A stretch of 64,000 nt of DNA from Sphingomonas jinjuensis (GTDB lineage: Bacteria > Pseudomonadota > Alphaproteobacteria > Sphingomonadales > Sphingomonadaceae), in the NCBI RefSeq assembly GCF_014197105.1, contig NZ_JACIEV010000011.1:1-64000 (forward strand). Reading direction: 5' to 3'. Made by a program: the position numbers and the translations under genes. Shown here piece after piece: positions 21,577 to 29,450 of this stretch; positions within the stretch are counted from its first letter, which is position 1, and each line of letters opens with the position of its first letter. The notes under the pieces were generated by a model that worked only from the letters and a program-made list of their open reading frames with translations, did not search any database and was not told the DNA's origin.

Positions 21577-23085
21577 GTGACCCAGCCGCTCACCTCGCTG
21601 CGCGACACCGTCGCGCTTCGCCACCTGCGTCAGATCGTCGCGGGATTGGACGAGGGCGTGCTGCTGATCGATCCCGATCAGAGCCTGCTCTGGGCCAATC
21701 CGGCCGCCCTGGCGATGCATGGTGTCGAGCGGCTGGAAGACCTAGGCGCGACGGTCGACGATTATCGCAAGCGCTTCAAGCTGCGCTATCGCAACAATCA
21801 TCGGCTGTCGGCGGACGACTATCCGGTCGAGCGCGTCGCCGCAGGCGAAGCATTTTCCGAGGTTGTCGTCGAGGTCATGGCCGCCGGCGACGACGAACCG
21901 CGCTGGGTCCATCAGGTGCGCAGCCTGGTCATCAACGAGGAAGACGACGGCGCGCCGTCGTGCGTCGTGATGGTCATCCAGGACGTGACCGCGCAGTTCG
22001 AGGCGGAGGACCGCTTCGAACAATCGTTCAACGCCAACCCCGCCCCCGCCGTCATCTGCCGCCTGGCCGATCGGCGCTTCGTCAAGGTCAACCAGGGTTT
22101 CCTCGACATGACCGGCTACGCCAAGGATCAGGTGCTGTGCCGGACGGTCTATGAGATCGACGTCTTCCACGGCGCCGAACGCATCGACCTCGCCAAGGAG
22201 CGGCTGGCCGAGGGACGGACGATCCCGCAGATGGAAGCCGAGCTTGCCTTGCCGCAGGGCGGCACGAAGCTGGTGATCGTCGCCGGCCAGCCGATCGACA
22301 TGGGCAATGAGCCCTGCATGCTGTTCACCTTCGCCGACCTCGAACCACGGCGGAAGGCGGAGGCGGCGCTGCGCCACAGCGAGGAACGCTTTACCCGCAC
22401 CTTCGAGATGGCGCCGGTGCCGATGGCAATCGGCGCACGCGACGGCCATTTGCTGTGCGAGGTCAACGCCAGCTTCTGCGCGCTGACCGGCTTCGATTCG
22501 ACCGAGGTCGTAGGCCGGTCGCTCGGCGACCTGGGCCTGTGGGCGAACGACGAGGTTCGCACGTCTATCGAGGCGCTGCTCGACGACGACCAACCGCTGC
22601 GCGGGGTCGAGGCGCGGCTCGGCACCAAGGACCGCGGCGAGATCGACTGCATCGTGTCGACCGAGCCGATTACGCTGGGCGACGGCGCCTGCCTGCTGTG
22701 GGCGTTCCAGGACATCACCCAGCGCAAGGCGACCGAGATGGAACTGGTCGAGGCGATCGAGGCGGTGATGAAGGACACCAGCTGGTTCAGCCGCTCGATC
22801 ATGGACAAGCTAGCCCGGCTGCGCGCGCCGTCACCCGACGACCATGGCGTCGGCATCTCCGCCCTCACCGCGCGCGAGCGGGAAGTGCTGGCGCAAATCT
22901 GCCGCGGCCTGGACGACAAGAGTATCGCCCGTGCGCTCGGCGTGTCGGGCAATACGGTGCGCAACCACGTCGCCCGCATCTACGCCAAGATCGGCGTCAA
23001 TCGCCGGACCGCAGCAGCGGCCTGGGCGCGGGCGCGCGGCTTCGACGGCGACTCGTTCGCCCCAACCCGGGAGAAATCGGCATGA
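21577..23085 (+). CDS. PAS-PAS-PAS-LuxR sensory transcription regulator
   Basis: A 502-residue cytoplasmic protein starting at GTG. Three PAS domains are visible: about 17-130 (GLDEGVLLIDPDQSLLWANP), 143-260 (PAPAVICRLADRRFVKVNQG) and 268-390 (PVPMAIGARDGHLLCEVNAS), each ending in a 'F.DiT' style motif. The C-terminal LuxR-type HTH (ALTAREREVLAQICRGLDDK, LGVSGNTVRNHVARIYAKIG) binds DNA. There is no receiver or kinase domain, so PAS ligand sensing is coupled directly to DNA binding. It sits in the CsbD stress cluster and overlaps the next gene (ATGA). Confidence 0.85.
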   Translation: MTQPLTSLRDTVALRHLRQIVAGLDEGVLLIDPDQSLLWANPAALAMHGVERLEDLGATVDDYRKRFKLRYRNNHRLSADDYPVERVAAGEAFSEVVVEVMAAGDDEPRWVHQVRSLVINEEDDGAPSCVVMVIQDVTAQFEAEDRFEQSFNANPAPAVICRLADRRFVKVNQGFLDMTGYAKDQVLCRTVYEIDVFHGAERIDLAKERLAEGRTIPQMEAELALPQGGTKLVIVAGQPIDMGNEPCMLFTFADLEPRRKAEAALRHSEERFTRTFEMAPVPMAIGARDGHLLCEVNASFCALTGFDSTEVVGRSLGDLGLWANDEVRTSIEALLDDDQPLRGVEARLGTKDRGEIDCIVSTEPITLGDGACLLWAFQDITQRKATEMELVEAIEAVMKDTSWFSRSIMDKLARLRAPSPDDHGVGISALTAREREVLAQICRGLDDKSIARALGVSGNTVRNHVARIYAKIGVNRRTAAAAWARARGFDGDSFAPTREKSA

Positions 23086-23234
23086 GCGAGGATCCCGTCA
23101 CCCGCCGCGCCAAGGCGGCGGCGAGTGAGACGATCGGCAAGCTGATCGGCGACGACGATGCGATCCGCAAGGGTCGCAGCGAAAAGCGCGCCGCGAAGCC
23201 GAAAACCAACAAGACATCACAGAAACAGGAGTGA
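23082..23234 (+). CDS. 50-residue CsbD-like mini protein
   Basis: A short basic protein MSEDPVTRRAKAAASETIGK, LIGDDDAIRKGRSEKRAAKP. The core 'G.l.GD......G..ek' is a truncated CsbD motif. The start codon lies in an ATGA overlap with the PAS-LuxR stop, implying translational coupling. Confidence 0.6.
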   Translation: MSEDPVTRRAKAAASETIGKLIGDDDAIRKGRSEKRAAKPKTNKTSQKQE

Positions 23235-23236
23235 AT

Positions 23237-24118
23237 ATGGCTACCAACGTGACAACCGGCATGGTGCCGATCGAGAACGGCGCAATCGTCCGTGCCGGTC
23301 GCCGCGTTTCCTGGGGCGCGATCTTCGCAGGCGTCGTCATCGCCGTGGCGGTGCAGCTGCTGCTCGGCATCCTGGGCGCAGGGATCGGCCTGTCGATGGT
23401 CGATCCGGTCGAGGGCACGACGCCGGGCGCGGCGGGCTTCGGCATCGGCGCGGGCCTCTACTGGCTCATCAGCACCGTCATCGCGCTGGGCGCGGGTGGC
23501 TATGCCGCCGCCAGCGCGTCCGGCGTGAGCGACCGCTTCGACGCGCTCATCCACGGCCTGGTCGTGTGGGGCGTGACGCTGATCCTGACGCTGTACCTGC
23601 TGACCACCGCGGTCGGCGGTATCATCGGCGGCGCGTTCCGCACCGTCGGCACGGTCGCCACCGCCGCCGGCTCGACCGTCGGCGCCGCGGCGCCGCGCGT
23701 CGCGCAGGTCGCCGGCGTCGATGCCAACGACGTGCGTCAGGAAGCGTCGCGCTACCTGTCCGATGCCCCGGCCGATCCCGCGCAGATGACGCCCGAGCAG
23801 GCCCAGGCCGAGATCGCGCGCCAGCTGCCGGCGATGGCCCGCGGCGGCACCGACGGCGCTCGTGCCGAGAGCCGCGTGATCGACATCGTCGCCGCGCAGC
23901 GCAAGATCAGCCGCCCCGAGGCCGCGCAGCAGGTCGCGCGCGCGAAGGCCGATTTCCAGGAGACGAAGACCAAGGCGATCGCCACCGCCAAGTCGGCCGC
24001 CGACGCTGCGGCCGGCGCCGCCGCGAGCACCTCGTTCGTTCTGGTCCTGGCGCTGCTGGTCGGCGCCGCCGCTTCCGCCTTTGGTGCAACGACGGCCCTC
24101 CGCCGCCGGGTGCGCTGA
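23237..24118 (+). CDS. Integral membrane protein, PhnA-like/stress-cluster type
   Basis: A 293-residue protein (ATG preceded by CAGGAG; a GTG two codons earlier is possible). Three N-terminal membrane segments (VSWGAIFAGVVIAVAVQLLL; GLYWLISTVIALGAGGYAAA; GLVVWGVTLILTLYLLTTAV), then a long soluble Ala/Gln/Arg-rich stretch (MTPEQAQAEIARQLPAMARG) and a final segment SFVLVLALLVGAAASAFGAT. Similar proteins are often labelled PhnA-like with no proven function. Cluster context suggests envelope stress. Confidence 0.7.
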   Translation: MATNVTTGMVPIENGAIVRAGRRVSWGAIFAGVVIAVAVQLLLGILGAGIGLSMVDPVEGTTPGAAGFGIGAGLYWLISTVIALGAGGYAAASASGVSDRFDALIHGLVVWGVTLILTLYLLTTAVGGIIGGAFRTVGTVATAAGSTVGAAAPRVAQVAGVDANDVRQEASRYLSDAPADPAQMTPEQAQAEIARQLPAMARGGTDGARAESRVIDIVAAQRKISRPEAAQQVARAKADFQETKTKAIATAKSAADAAAGAAASTSFVLVLALLVGAAASAFGATTALRRRVR

Positions 24119-24184
24119 GTACCGGCGGCGGGCCCGGCGTATCGGGGTCCGCCGCCACGTTCACGAAATGACAGGAGAAGACCC

Positions 24185-24325
24185 ATGACCGGCAAGCTTG
24201 CACTGGCCACGGCACTCATCGGCGCGCTGGCGCTCTCCGCCTGCAACACCGTCGAGGGTGCGGGCAAGGATCTGAAGTCCGCGGGCAGCGCCGTCGAGAG
24301 CGCCTCGGGACAGAAGGGGAAGTGA
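24185..24325 (+). CDS. Entericidin A/B-like lipoprotein
   Basis: A 46-residue lipoprotein: MTGKLALATALIGALALSAC (lipobox LSAC), then NTVEGAGKDLKSAGSAVESA and SGQKGK. The motif 'CNT..G.GkD....G.a.e..a' is the entericidin signature. Preceded by AGGAGAAG. Entericidins are small membrane lipoproteins often under stress-sigma control, which agrees with the cluster. Confidence 0.85.
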   Translation: MTGKLALATALIGALALSACNTVEGAGKDLKSAGSAVESASGQKGK

Positions 24326-24376
24326 CGGCCCCGCAACGGCGGCAGCCCCTCATGCCCCCGTTGCCGGCCTGATCGG

Positions 24377-24412
24377 CGCCTCGTATCCCGCCTTCGGGCG
24401 GGATACGAGGCG
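24377..24412 (+). terminator. Very stable hairpin, likely terminator of the stress cluster
   Basis: A perfect 16-base stem (CGCCTCGTATCCCGCC and its complement) closed by a TTCG tetraloop. No U-run follows, so termination might need Rho, or the structure may protect the 3' end of the entericidin transcript. It lies only 10 bases before the antiporter start codon. Confidence 0.7.
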
Positions 24413-24422
24413 CATTGTCGTT

Positions 24423-25994
24423 ATGCACGTCTTCGAACTCATCCTCGTCATGCTGTCGGCGGCGCTGGCGCTGACCGTCGCGGCCCGCTGGCTTCAGGTC
24501 CCTGCGGCAGTGCTGCTCGTCCTCGGCGGGATGGTGCTGGCGTTCGTGCCCGCGCTGCCGCACCTGCGCCTCGATCCCGAACTGGCGCTGGCGCTGTTCC
24601 TGCCGCCGCTGCTGCAGGCAAGCGCGCTGCGCACCGACTGGAACCTGTTCAAGTCGAACATCGTCTTCATCGTCAGCCTCGCCTTCGGAGCGGTGCTGTT
24701 CACCGCTGGCGCGGTCGCCTTCGCCGCGCGCGAGCTGATCCCCGGCCTCGGCTGGCCCGCCGCGATCGTGCTGGGCGCGATCGTCGCTCCGCCCGACGCC
24801 GTCGCCGCCACCTCAGTCCTCAAGCGCTTTCGCCTGCCCAAGCGCATCGTCGCGGTGCTGGAGGGCGAAAGCCTGGTCAACGATGCCTCGGCGCTGGTGC
24901 TCTACAAGCTGGGGATCAGCGCTGCGCTGCTCGGCTCGATCGGCACTGGCGAGGTGGTGGGCTCGTTCGCCCTCACCGCGCTGGTCGGCGTTTTGGTCGG
25001 CCTCGCCGCCGGCAAGGCGGCCAACTGGCTGATGCTGCGGCTGAAGGATCGCTTCCTCGAGATCATGGTGTCGTTCCTGGCGGGCTTCGTCAGCTATCTC
25101 GTCGCCGAATGGATCGAGGGATCGGGCGTGCTGGCGGCGGTGGCGTGCGGCGGGCTGATCGGCCGTGCCCAGCTGCGGCTGGCGGCACGCACCCGGCTCC
25201 AGGCGGTCAGCGCGTGGGAGCTGGTCGAATTCATCCTGGCGAGCATGGTGTTCCTGCTGGTCGGGCTGCAGCTGCGCGAGATCGTCGACCGGCTGACCGA
25301 GTACAGCCTGACCGAGCTGTTGCTGCTCGGCGGCGCGACGTCGGCAGTGCTGATCGTCGCGCGCATCGTCTGGGTGTTCGTGACCTTCTACCCCGCGTCG
25401 GCGCTCGTCGCGGTGATCCGGGGCGAGCCCTTCAGCCCGCCATTGAGCTATCCGACGATCATCTCCTGGGCCGGGATGCGCGGCGTCGTCAGCCTGGCGG
25501 CGGCGCTGGCGTTACCGACCAATTTCCAGGGTCGTGACCTGATCGTCTTCCTCGCCTTCTGCGCGATCTTCTCGACGCTGGTGATCCAGGGCACGACGCT
25601 GAAATGGCTGATCGGCTGGTTCGACCTGCGCGATCCCGACATCGGCGAAGTCAACGAGGCAACGATCGCCGCGCGCGAGATCGTCGCTGCCGCCATCGCC
25701 GGCCAGGGCATCGACACGCAGGGCGCGACCACCACCGACGAGGTGCTTCGCCTGTTCCGCGAGCGCAAGGCCGCGGCGACGCGCGCCGCGACGGGCACCG
25801 ACATCGACCGCACCCGGCTCGAGGCGATGCTGCGCCGCAAGCTGGAGGGCATCCAGAGCGCCCGGCTCCAGCTGAAGGAACGCCGCGACCAGCTCGACGG
25901 CGAAACGCTGGCGACGCTGACCCGCGAACTCGATCTGGAGGAGGAACAGATCCTGCTCGCGATCGGCGACACCGGCGAGGCCGAAGCGCTGTAG
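24423..25994 (+). CDS. Cation:proton antiporter, CPA1 family
   Basis: A 523-residue inner-membrane protein. Around eleven to twelve membrane segments occupy residues 1-405, with family motifs ALFLPPLLQASALRTDW, GAIVAPPDAVAATSVLKRFR and the ion-site motif EGESLVNDASALVLYKLG (Asn-Asp pair). AGMRGVVSLAAALALP is also characteristic. A cytoplasmic helical tail of about 120 residues (LEAMLRRKLEGIQSARLQLK) is likely regulatory. It exchanges Na+ or K+ for H+. Start ATG lies right after the hairpin. Confidence 0.9.
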   Translation: MHVFELILVMLSAALALTVAARWLQVPAAVLLVLGGMVLAFVPALPHLRLDPELALALFLPPLLQASALRTDWNLFKSNIVFIVSLAFGAVLFTAGAVAFAARELIPGLGWPAAIVLGAIVAPPDAVAATSVLKRFRLPKRIVAVLEGESLVNDASALVLYKLGISAALLGSIGTGEVVGSFALTALVGVLVGLAAGKAANWLMLRLKDRFLEIMVSFLAGFVSYLVAEWIEGSGVLAAVACGGLIGRAQLRLAARTRLQAVSAWELVEFILASMVFLLVGLQLREIVDRLTEYSLTELLLLGGATSAVLIVARIVWVFVTFYPASALVAVIRGEPFSPPLSYPTIISWAGMRGVVSLAAALALPTNFQGRDLIVFLAFCAIFSTLVIQGTTLKWLIGWFDLRDPDIGEVNEATIAAREIVAAAIAGQGIDTQGATTTDEVLRLFRERKAAATRAATGTDIDRTRLEAMLRRKLEGIQSARLQLKERRDQLDGETLATLTRELDLEEEQILLAIGDTGEAEAL

Positions 25995-26129
25995 GATCGC
26001 GCCGCCTCCCTCGGGTTGCGGCACAGCATATGATCCGGACGGCATGGTGCGCCGCGACCGCAACTGGCGTTATGATCGTCGAAGGCCGGCGACAGACAAA
26101 GCGCAGACGCGGCGGCCGGGGAGAGATGC

Positions 26130-27419
26130 ATGTCGACGACACTGCAGGAGCTCGTCTATTTCGGCGCGGCGTGGCAGCTGCTGAACAAGGAGGCGTCGGC
26201 GCCGCCGATCCTGCTGCGCGGCGGCTGGGGCGAGGCGCGGATCGAGCGGTCGGACGACGGCCTGTTCTTCGGCGGCATCGTCGAGAAGCGCGACGCCGCC
26301 GGGCGCGTGACCGACGTGGTCCTCGCCTTCGCAGGGGCCGAGGGTGCGAGCGATTTCGTTCAGGGCAATCTGATCGGCGCCGGCATCATCAGTCCCGAAG
26401 CGCTTCGCTCCGCCGCGCTGTTCGAAACGCTGTGGAGCGATCCGCGCTACGCCGGCGCGACGCTGCACGTCACCGGCCATTCGCTGGGCGCCGGATACAG
26501 CCAGGTCGTCGCGGCCGAGGCGATCGCGGCGCATGGCCAGGCGGCGGTCGCAGCGCGCGCGGACTTCACCGGCTTCGGCGTGCCCAACTGGGGCGTCCAT
26601 GCGGAAACCCATTATGGGCTCGATCCACACACGCTCGACGCCTTCTTCACGGGCTATAGCGCGCGCAACGACCCGACGCTGTCGAACGGCGGCACCGATC
26701 GCGTCGGCGTCGCCTATCTGCTGCCGGCCTTTACCGGGCTCGAAGGCGCCGGCGCCGCGCTGAACCCCGTCGCGGCGCATTGGCCGACGACCTATGTCGA
26801 CGGGCTCGGCCTGCCGGGATGGCTGTCGGCCAGCGAGCAGGCGGCGATCGAGACCGATCTGGCGAGCGGCTTCGTCTCGGGCCTCGCCGATCCGCGCGAT
26901 CCCCACTACGGCCCGCCGGGCACGCTCGACCTGACCGTCGTCGGCAGCGGCGCCGGTGACGTCCTGACGGGGATGGCGGGCGACGACGCGATCGTCGGTG
27001 GCGGCGGCCGCGACGTGATGCGGGGTGGCGGCGGCGCCGACCGCTTCGTCTTCGTCTCGGCGAGCGACAGCGGGACCACCGCCGCGACCGCCGATCGAAT
27101 CCTCGATTTCGCGAATGGCGACCGCATCGACCTGTCGCTGATGGACGGCAACCAGGCGCTACCGGGCCAGCAGGGTTTTTCCCTAATCGCAGGCCCAGCC
27201 TTCACCGCGCCGGGTCAGGTGCGATCGTGGATCGCTGGCGGGACGACCTGGGTCGCGGGGAATGTCGATGCCGACCTCGCCGCCGATTTCCTGATCCGTG
27301 TCGACGGTGTCCACCGGCTCGACGCCGATGCCTTCGTCCTGACGCCCGCACCGCTGCTCGGCCAGCTGCTCGACCACGTCGGCGATCAGCAGCCGTTGCT
27401 GTTCACCGTCCTGCCCTGA
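26130..27419 (+). CDS. RTX lipase-like secreted protein
   Basis: A 429-residue protein with no N-terminal signal peptide. Residues 1-250 form an alpha/beta hydrolase with nucleophile motif TLHVTGHSLGAGYSQ. Residues 265-310 carry glycine-rich calcium-binding repeats (GSGAGDVLTGMAGDDAIVGG, GGRDVMRGGGGADRFVF). DRILDFANGDRIDLS is the serralysin-type C-terminal domain. This is the build of type I secreted lipases. No ABC/HlyD exporter genes are in the window. GGAGAG precedes the start. Confidence 0.85.
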   Translation: MSTTLQELVYFGAAWQLLNKEASAPPILLRGGWGEARIERSDDGLFFGGIVEKRDAAGRVTDVVLAFAGAEGASDFVQGNLIGAGIISPEALRSAALFETLWSDPRYAGATLHVTGHSLGAGYSQVVAAEAIAAHGQAAVAARADFTGFGVPNWGVHAETHYGLDPHTLDAFFTGYSARNDPTLSNGGTDRVGVAYLLPAFTGLEGAGAALNPVAAHWPTTYVDGLGLPGWLSASEQAAIETDLASGFVSGLADPRDPHYGPPGTLDLTVVGSGAGDVLTGMAGDDAIVGGGGRDVMRGGGGADRFVFVSASDSGTTAATADRILDFANGDRIDLSLMDGNQALPGQQGFSLIAGPAFTAPGQVRSWIAGGTTWVAGNVDADLAADFLIRVDGVHRLDADAFVLTPAPLLGQLLDHVGDQQPLLFTVLP

Positions 27420-27434
27420 CGGTCGCGCCACGAC

Positions 27435-28595
27435 GTGAGGGGACTGGACCGCGCCAACAACATCGCCGACCTGCGCCGGCTGGCGCGCCGGCGGCTGCCC
27501 GGGCCGATCTTCGACTATATCGACGGCGGCGCCGACGACGAATGGTCGCTGCGCCGGAATGCCGCGGCGTTTTCCGATTACGAGCTGCTGCCCGACGTCC
27601 TCAGCGACGTGTCGTCGATCCGCACCGCGACGACGATCTTCGGCCAGCCGTCGCAATGGCCGCTGATGCTGTCGCCGACCGGCCTGACGCGGATGTTCCA
27701 TGCCGATGCCGAGCTTGCCGTGGCGAGGGCGGCGGCACGGCACGGCCTGGTCTATGCCCTGTCGACGATGGGGACGACCCGTCTGGAAGACCTCGCCCAT
27801 GCCCATGCCGGTCCCAAGATATTCCAGATCTACATCTTCAAGGATCGCGGGCTGACCGCCGAATTCGTCGCCCGGTGCCGCGATGCCGGCTTCCACGGCC
27901 TGGCGTTGACCGTCGACACGCCGGTGGCGGGCAATCGCGAGCGCGATCGGGTCAGCGGCCTGTCGCTGCCGCCACGGCTGACGCTGCGCTCGCTGCTCAG
28001 CTTCGCCGCGCACCCGGCCTGGTCGCTGCCCGCGCTCGGCGGATCGAAGTTCGACCTCGCCAACGTCAGCCACAAGCTCGACGTGCTGGCGGGCGGGCCG
28101 ATGAGCCTGTTCGACTACATCGGCGGCCAGTTCGACCGCTCGGTCTGTTGGCGCGACGTCGAGTGGCTGGCGCGCGAGTGGGGCGGGCCGCTCGCGATCA
28201 AGGGCGTGATGACGCCCGACGATGCCCGGCGATCGATCGCGTCGGGCGCCACCGGGGTGATGATCTCCAACCACGGCGGGCGCCAGCTCGACGGCGCCGC
28301 CGCCCCGGTGGACCAGATCGCCGCCGTGCGCGATGCCCTCGGCGCTGCGCCCGACGTCATCTGCGACGGCGGCATCCGTCGCGGCACCGATGTCGTCAAG
28401 GCGCTGGCGCTGGGGGCGACCGCCTGCTCGATCGGTCGCCCATACCTCTATGGCCTGGCTGCGGGCGGCGAGGCGGGCGTCGACCGCGCGCTGACGCTGC
28501 TGACCGACGAGATCGCGCGCGACCTGGCGCTGGCCGGCATCGCCGACATCGCCACGCTGTCGCGCCGCCACGTCCGGCGCGCGCGGTCAGTCTGA
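27435..28595 (+). CDS. lldD: FMN-dependent alpha-hydroxy-acid dehydrogenase (lactate dehydrogenase-like)
   Basis: A 386-residue TIM-barrel flavoenzyme starting at GTG: LPGPIFDYIDGGADDEWSLR, PLMLSPTGLTRMFHADAELA, LALTVDTPVAGNRERD, the catalytic-base motif ISNHGGRQLDG and phosphate-binding DGGIRRGTDVVKALALGA then IGRPYLYGLA. It probably oxidises L-lactate or a related 2-hydroxy acid and feeds the quinone pool. It follows the lipase by 15 bases. The substrate cannot be fixed from sequence, so the symbol is provisional. Confidence 0.85.
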   Translation: MRGLDRANNIADLRRLARRRLPGPIFDYIDGGADDEWSLRRNAAAFSDYELLPDVLSDVSSIRTATTIFGQPSQWPLMLSPTGLTRMFHADAELAVARAAARHGLVYALSTMGTTRLEDLAHAHAGPKIFQIYIFKDRGLTAEFVARCRDAGFHGLALTVDTPVAGNRERDRVSGLSLPPRLTLRSLLSFAAHPAWSLPALGGSKFDLANVSHKLDVLAGGPMSLFDYIGGQFDRSVCWRDVEWLAREWGGPLAIKGVMTPDDARRSIASGATGVMISNHGGRQLDGAAAPVDQIAAVRDALGAAPDVICDGGIRRGTDVVKALALGATACSIGRPYLYGLAAGGEAGVDRALTLLTDEIARDLALAGIADIATLSRRHVRRARSV

Positions 28596-29387
28596 CGACA
28601 ACGCCGCCAACAACTGGGTCACGCGCTGGCGCAACACCGTATCCCGCGTGATCTCCAGGATCGCGCCCAGGCTGGCGCGCCCCGCCGCGACCTCGCCGTC
28701 GACCAGCTCCAGCCGCGCCCGCTCCCACCAGCCATGGGCATAGTCGGGGGCGACCACCGTCATGCGCGTGTACAGGTCGAGCGCGCGGCGCCCCTTGCCC
28801 GCCGCCTCGGCGCGCGACGCCTGGTTCTGGAGCAGGCGGACCAGGACGGCGCGATTGGGCATCGCCGCGACATGGGTCACCGCCGGCCCGTTCGCCGCCG
28901 CCGCCTCGACCAGTGCGCCGAGCCGCTCGGCACTGACCCGCGCACCGCCCGCAAACGGGTCGACGATCACCGGCGCGGCTTCGCGCCCGATCAGCACCAG
29001 GACATGGCCGGGCACGTCGAGGATGTCGGCACTCCAGCCCAGCCGCCGCGCCAGCGCCACCCACAGGATCGACAGGCTGACCGGCAGCCCGCGACGCCGG
29101 TCGATGACGCGGATCAGGTCGGCGTTGGCGGGATCGTCATAGGTCTTGGCATCGCCGCCGAAGCCATATTCGCCCGCCAGCACCTCGGCGAGCGCATCGG
29201 CCCGCTCGACCGCGGTCTCGGCATCGGCGCCGATCGCATCAAGCCGCGCCTCGATCGCATCCAGCTCGTCCCAATAGCCGGTCGGGTCGGCCTCCGGGTG
29301 ATCGAGGCACGCCAGTACCAGCGCTGCCTCGTCCAGCTCGATGTCCTCGTCGTCGAGCAGGCCCAGGCGGTTCAGGTCGTCACTCAT
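28587..29387 (-). CDS. SirB1/transglutaminase-like protein
   Basis: A 266-residue protein: an acidic start, then the family block LAEVLAGEYGFGGDAKTYDD, PANADLIRVIDRRRGLPVSL, SILWVALARRLGWSADILDV, PGHVLVLI. It ends with a TPR-like helical tail (ALDLYTRMTVVAPDYAHGWW). The SirB1 family keeps a transglutaminase-like fold, but the nucleophile Cys is not evident, so activity is unproven. Convergent with the dehydrogenase; the ends overlap by 9 bases. Confidence 0.8.
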   Translation of the reverse strand: MSDDLNRLGLLDDEDIELDEAALVLACLDHPEADPTGYWDELDAIEARLDAIGADAETAVERADALAEVLAGEYGFGGDAKTYDDPANADLIRVIDRRRGLPVSLSILWVALARRLGWSADILDVPGHVLVLIGREAAPVIVDPFAGGARVSAERLGALVEAAAANGPAVTHVAAMPNRAVLVRLLQNQASRAEAAGKGRRALDLYTRMTVVAPDYAHGWWERARLELVDGEVAAGRASLGAILEITRDTVLRQRVTQLLAALSSD

Positions 29388-29450
29388 CGCCGCAAGATGG
29401 GAAGCGATGCGCGATTTGGGAAGCCGGCATCGCTGATACCGGCCGCCACC

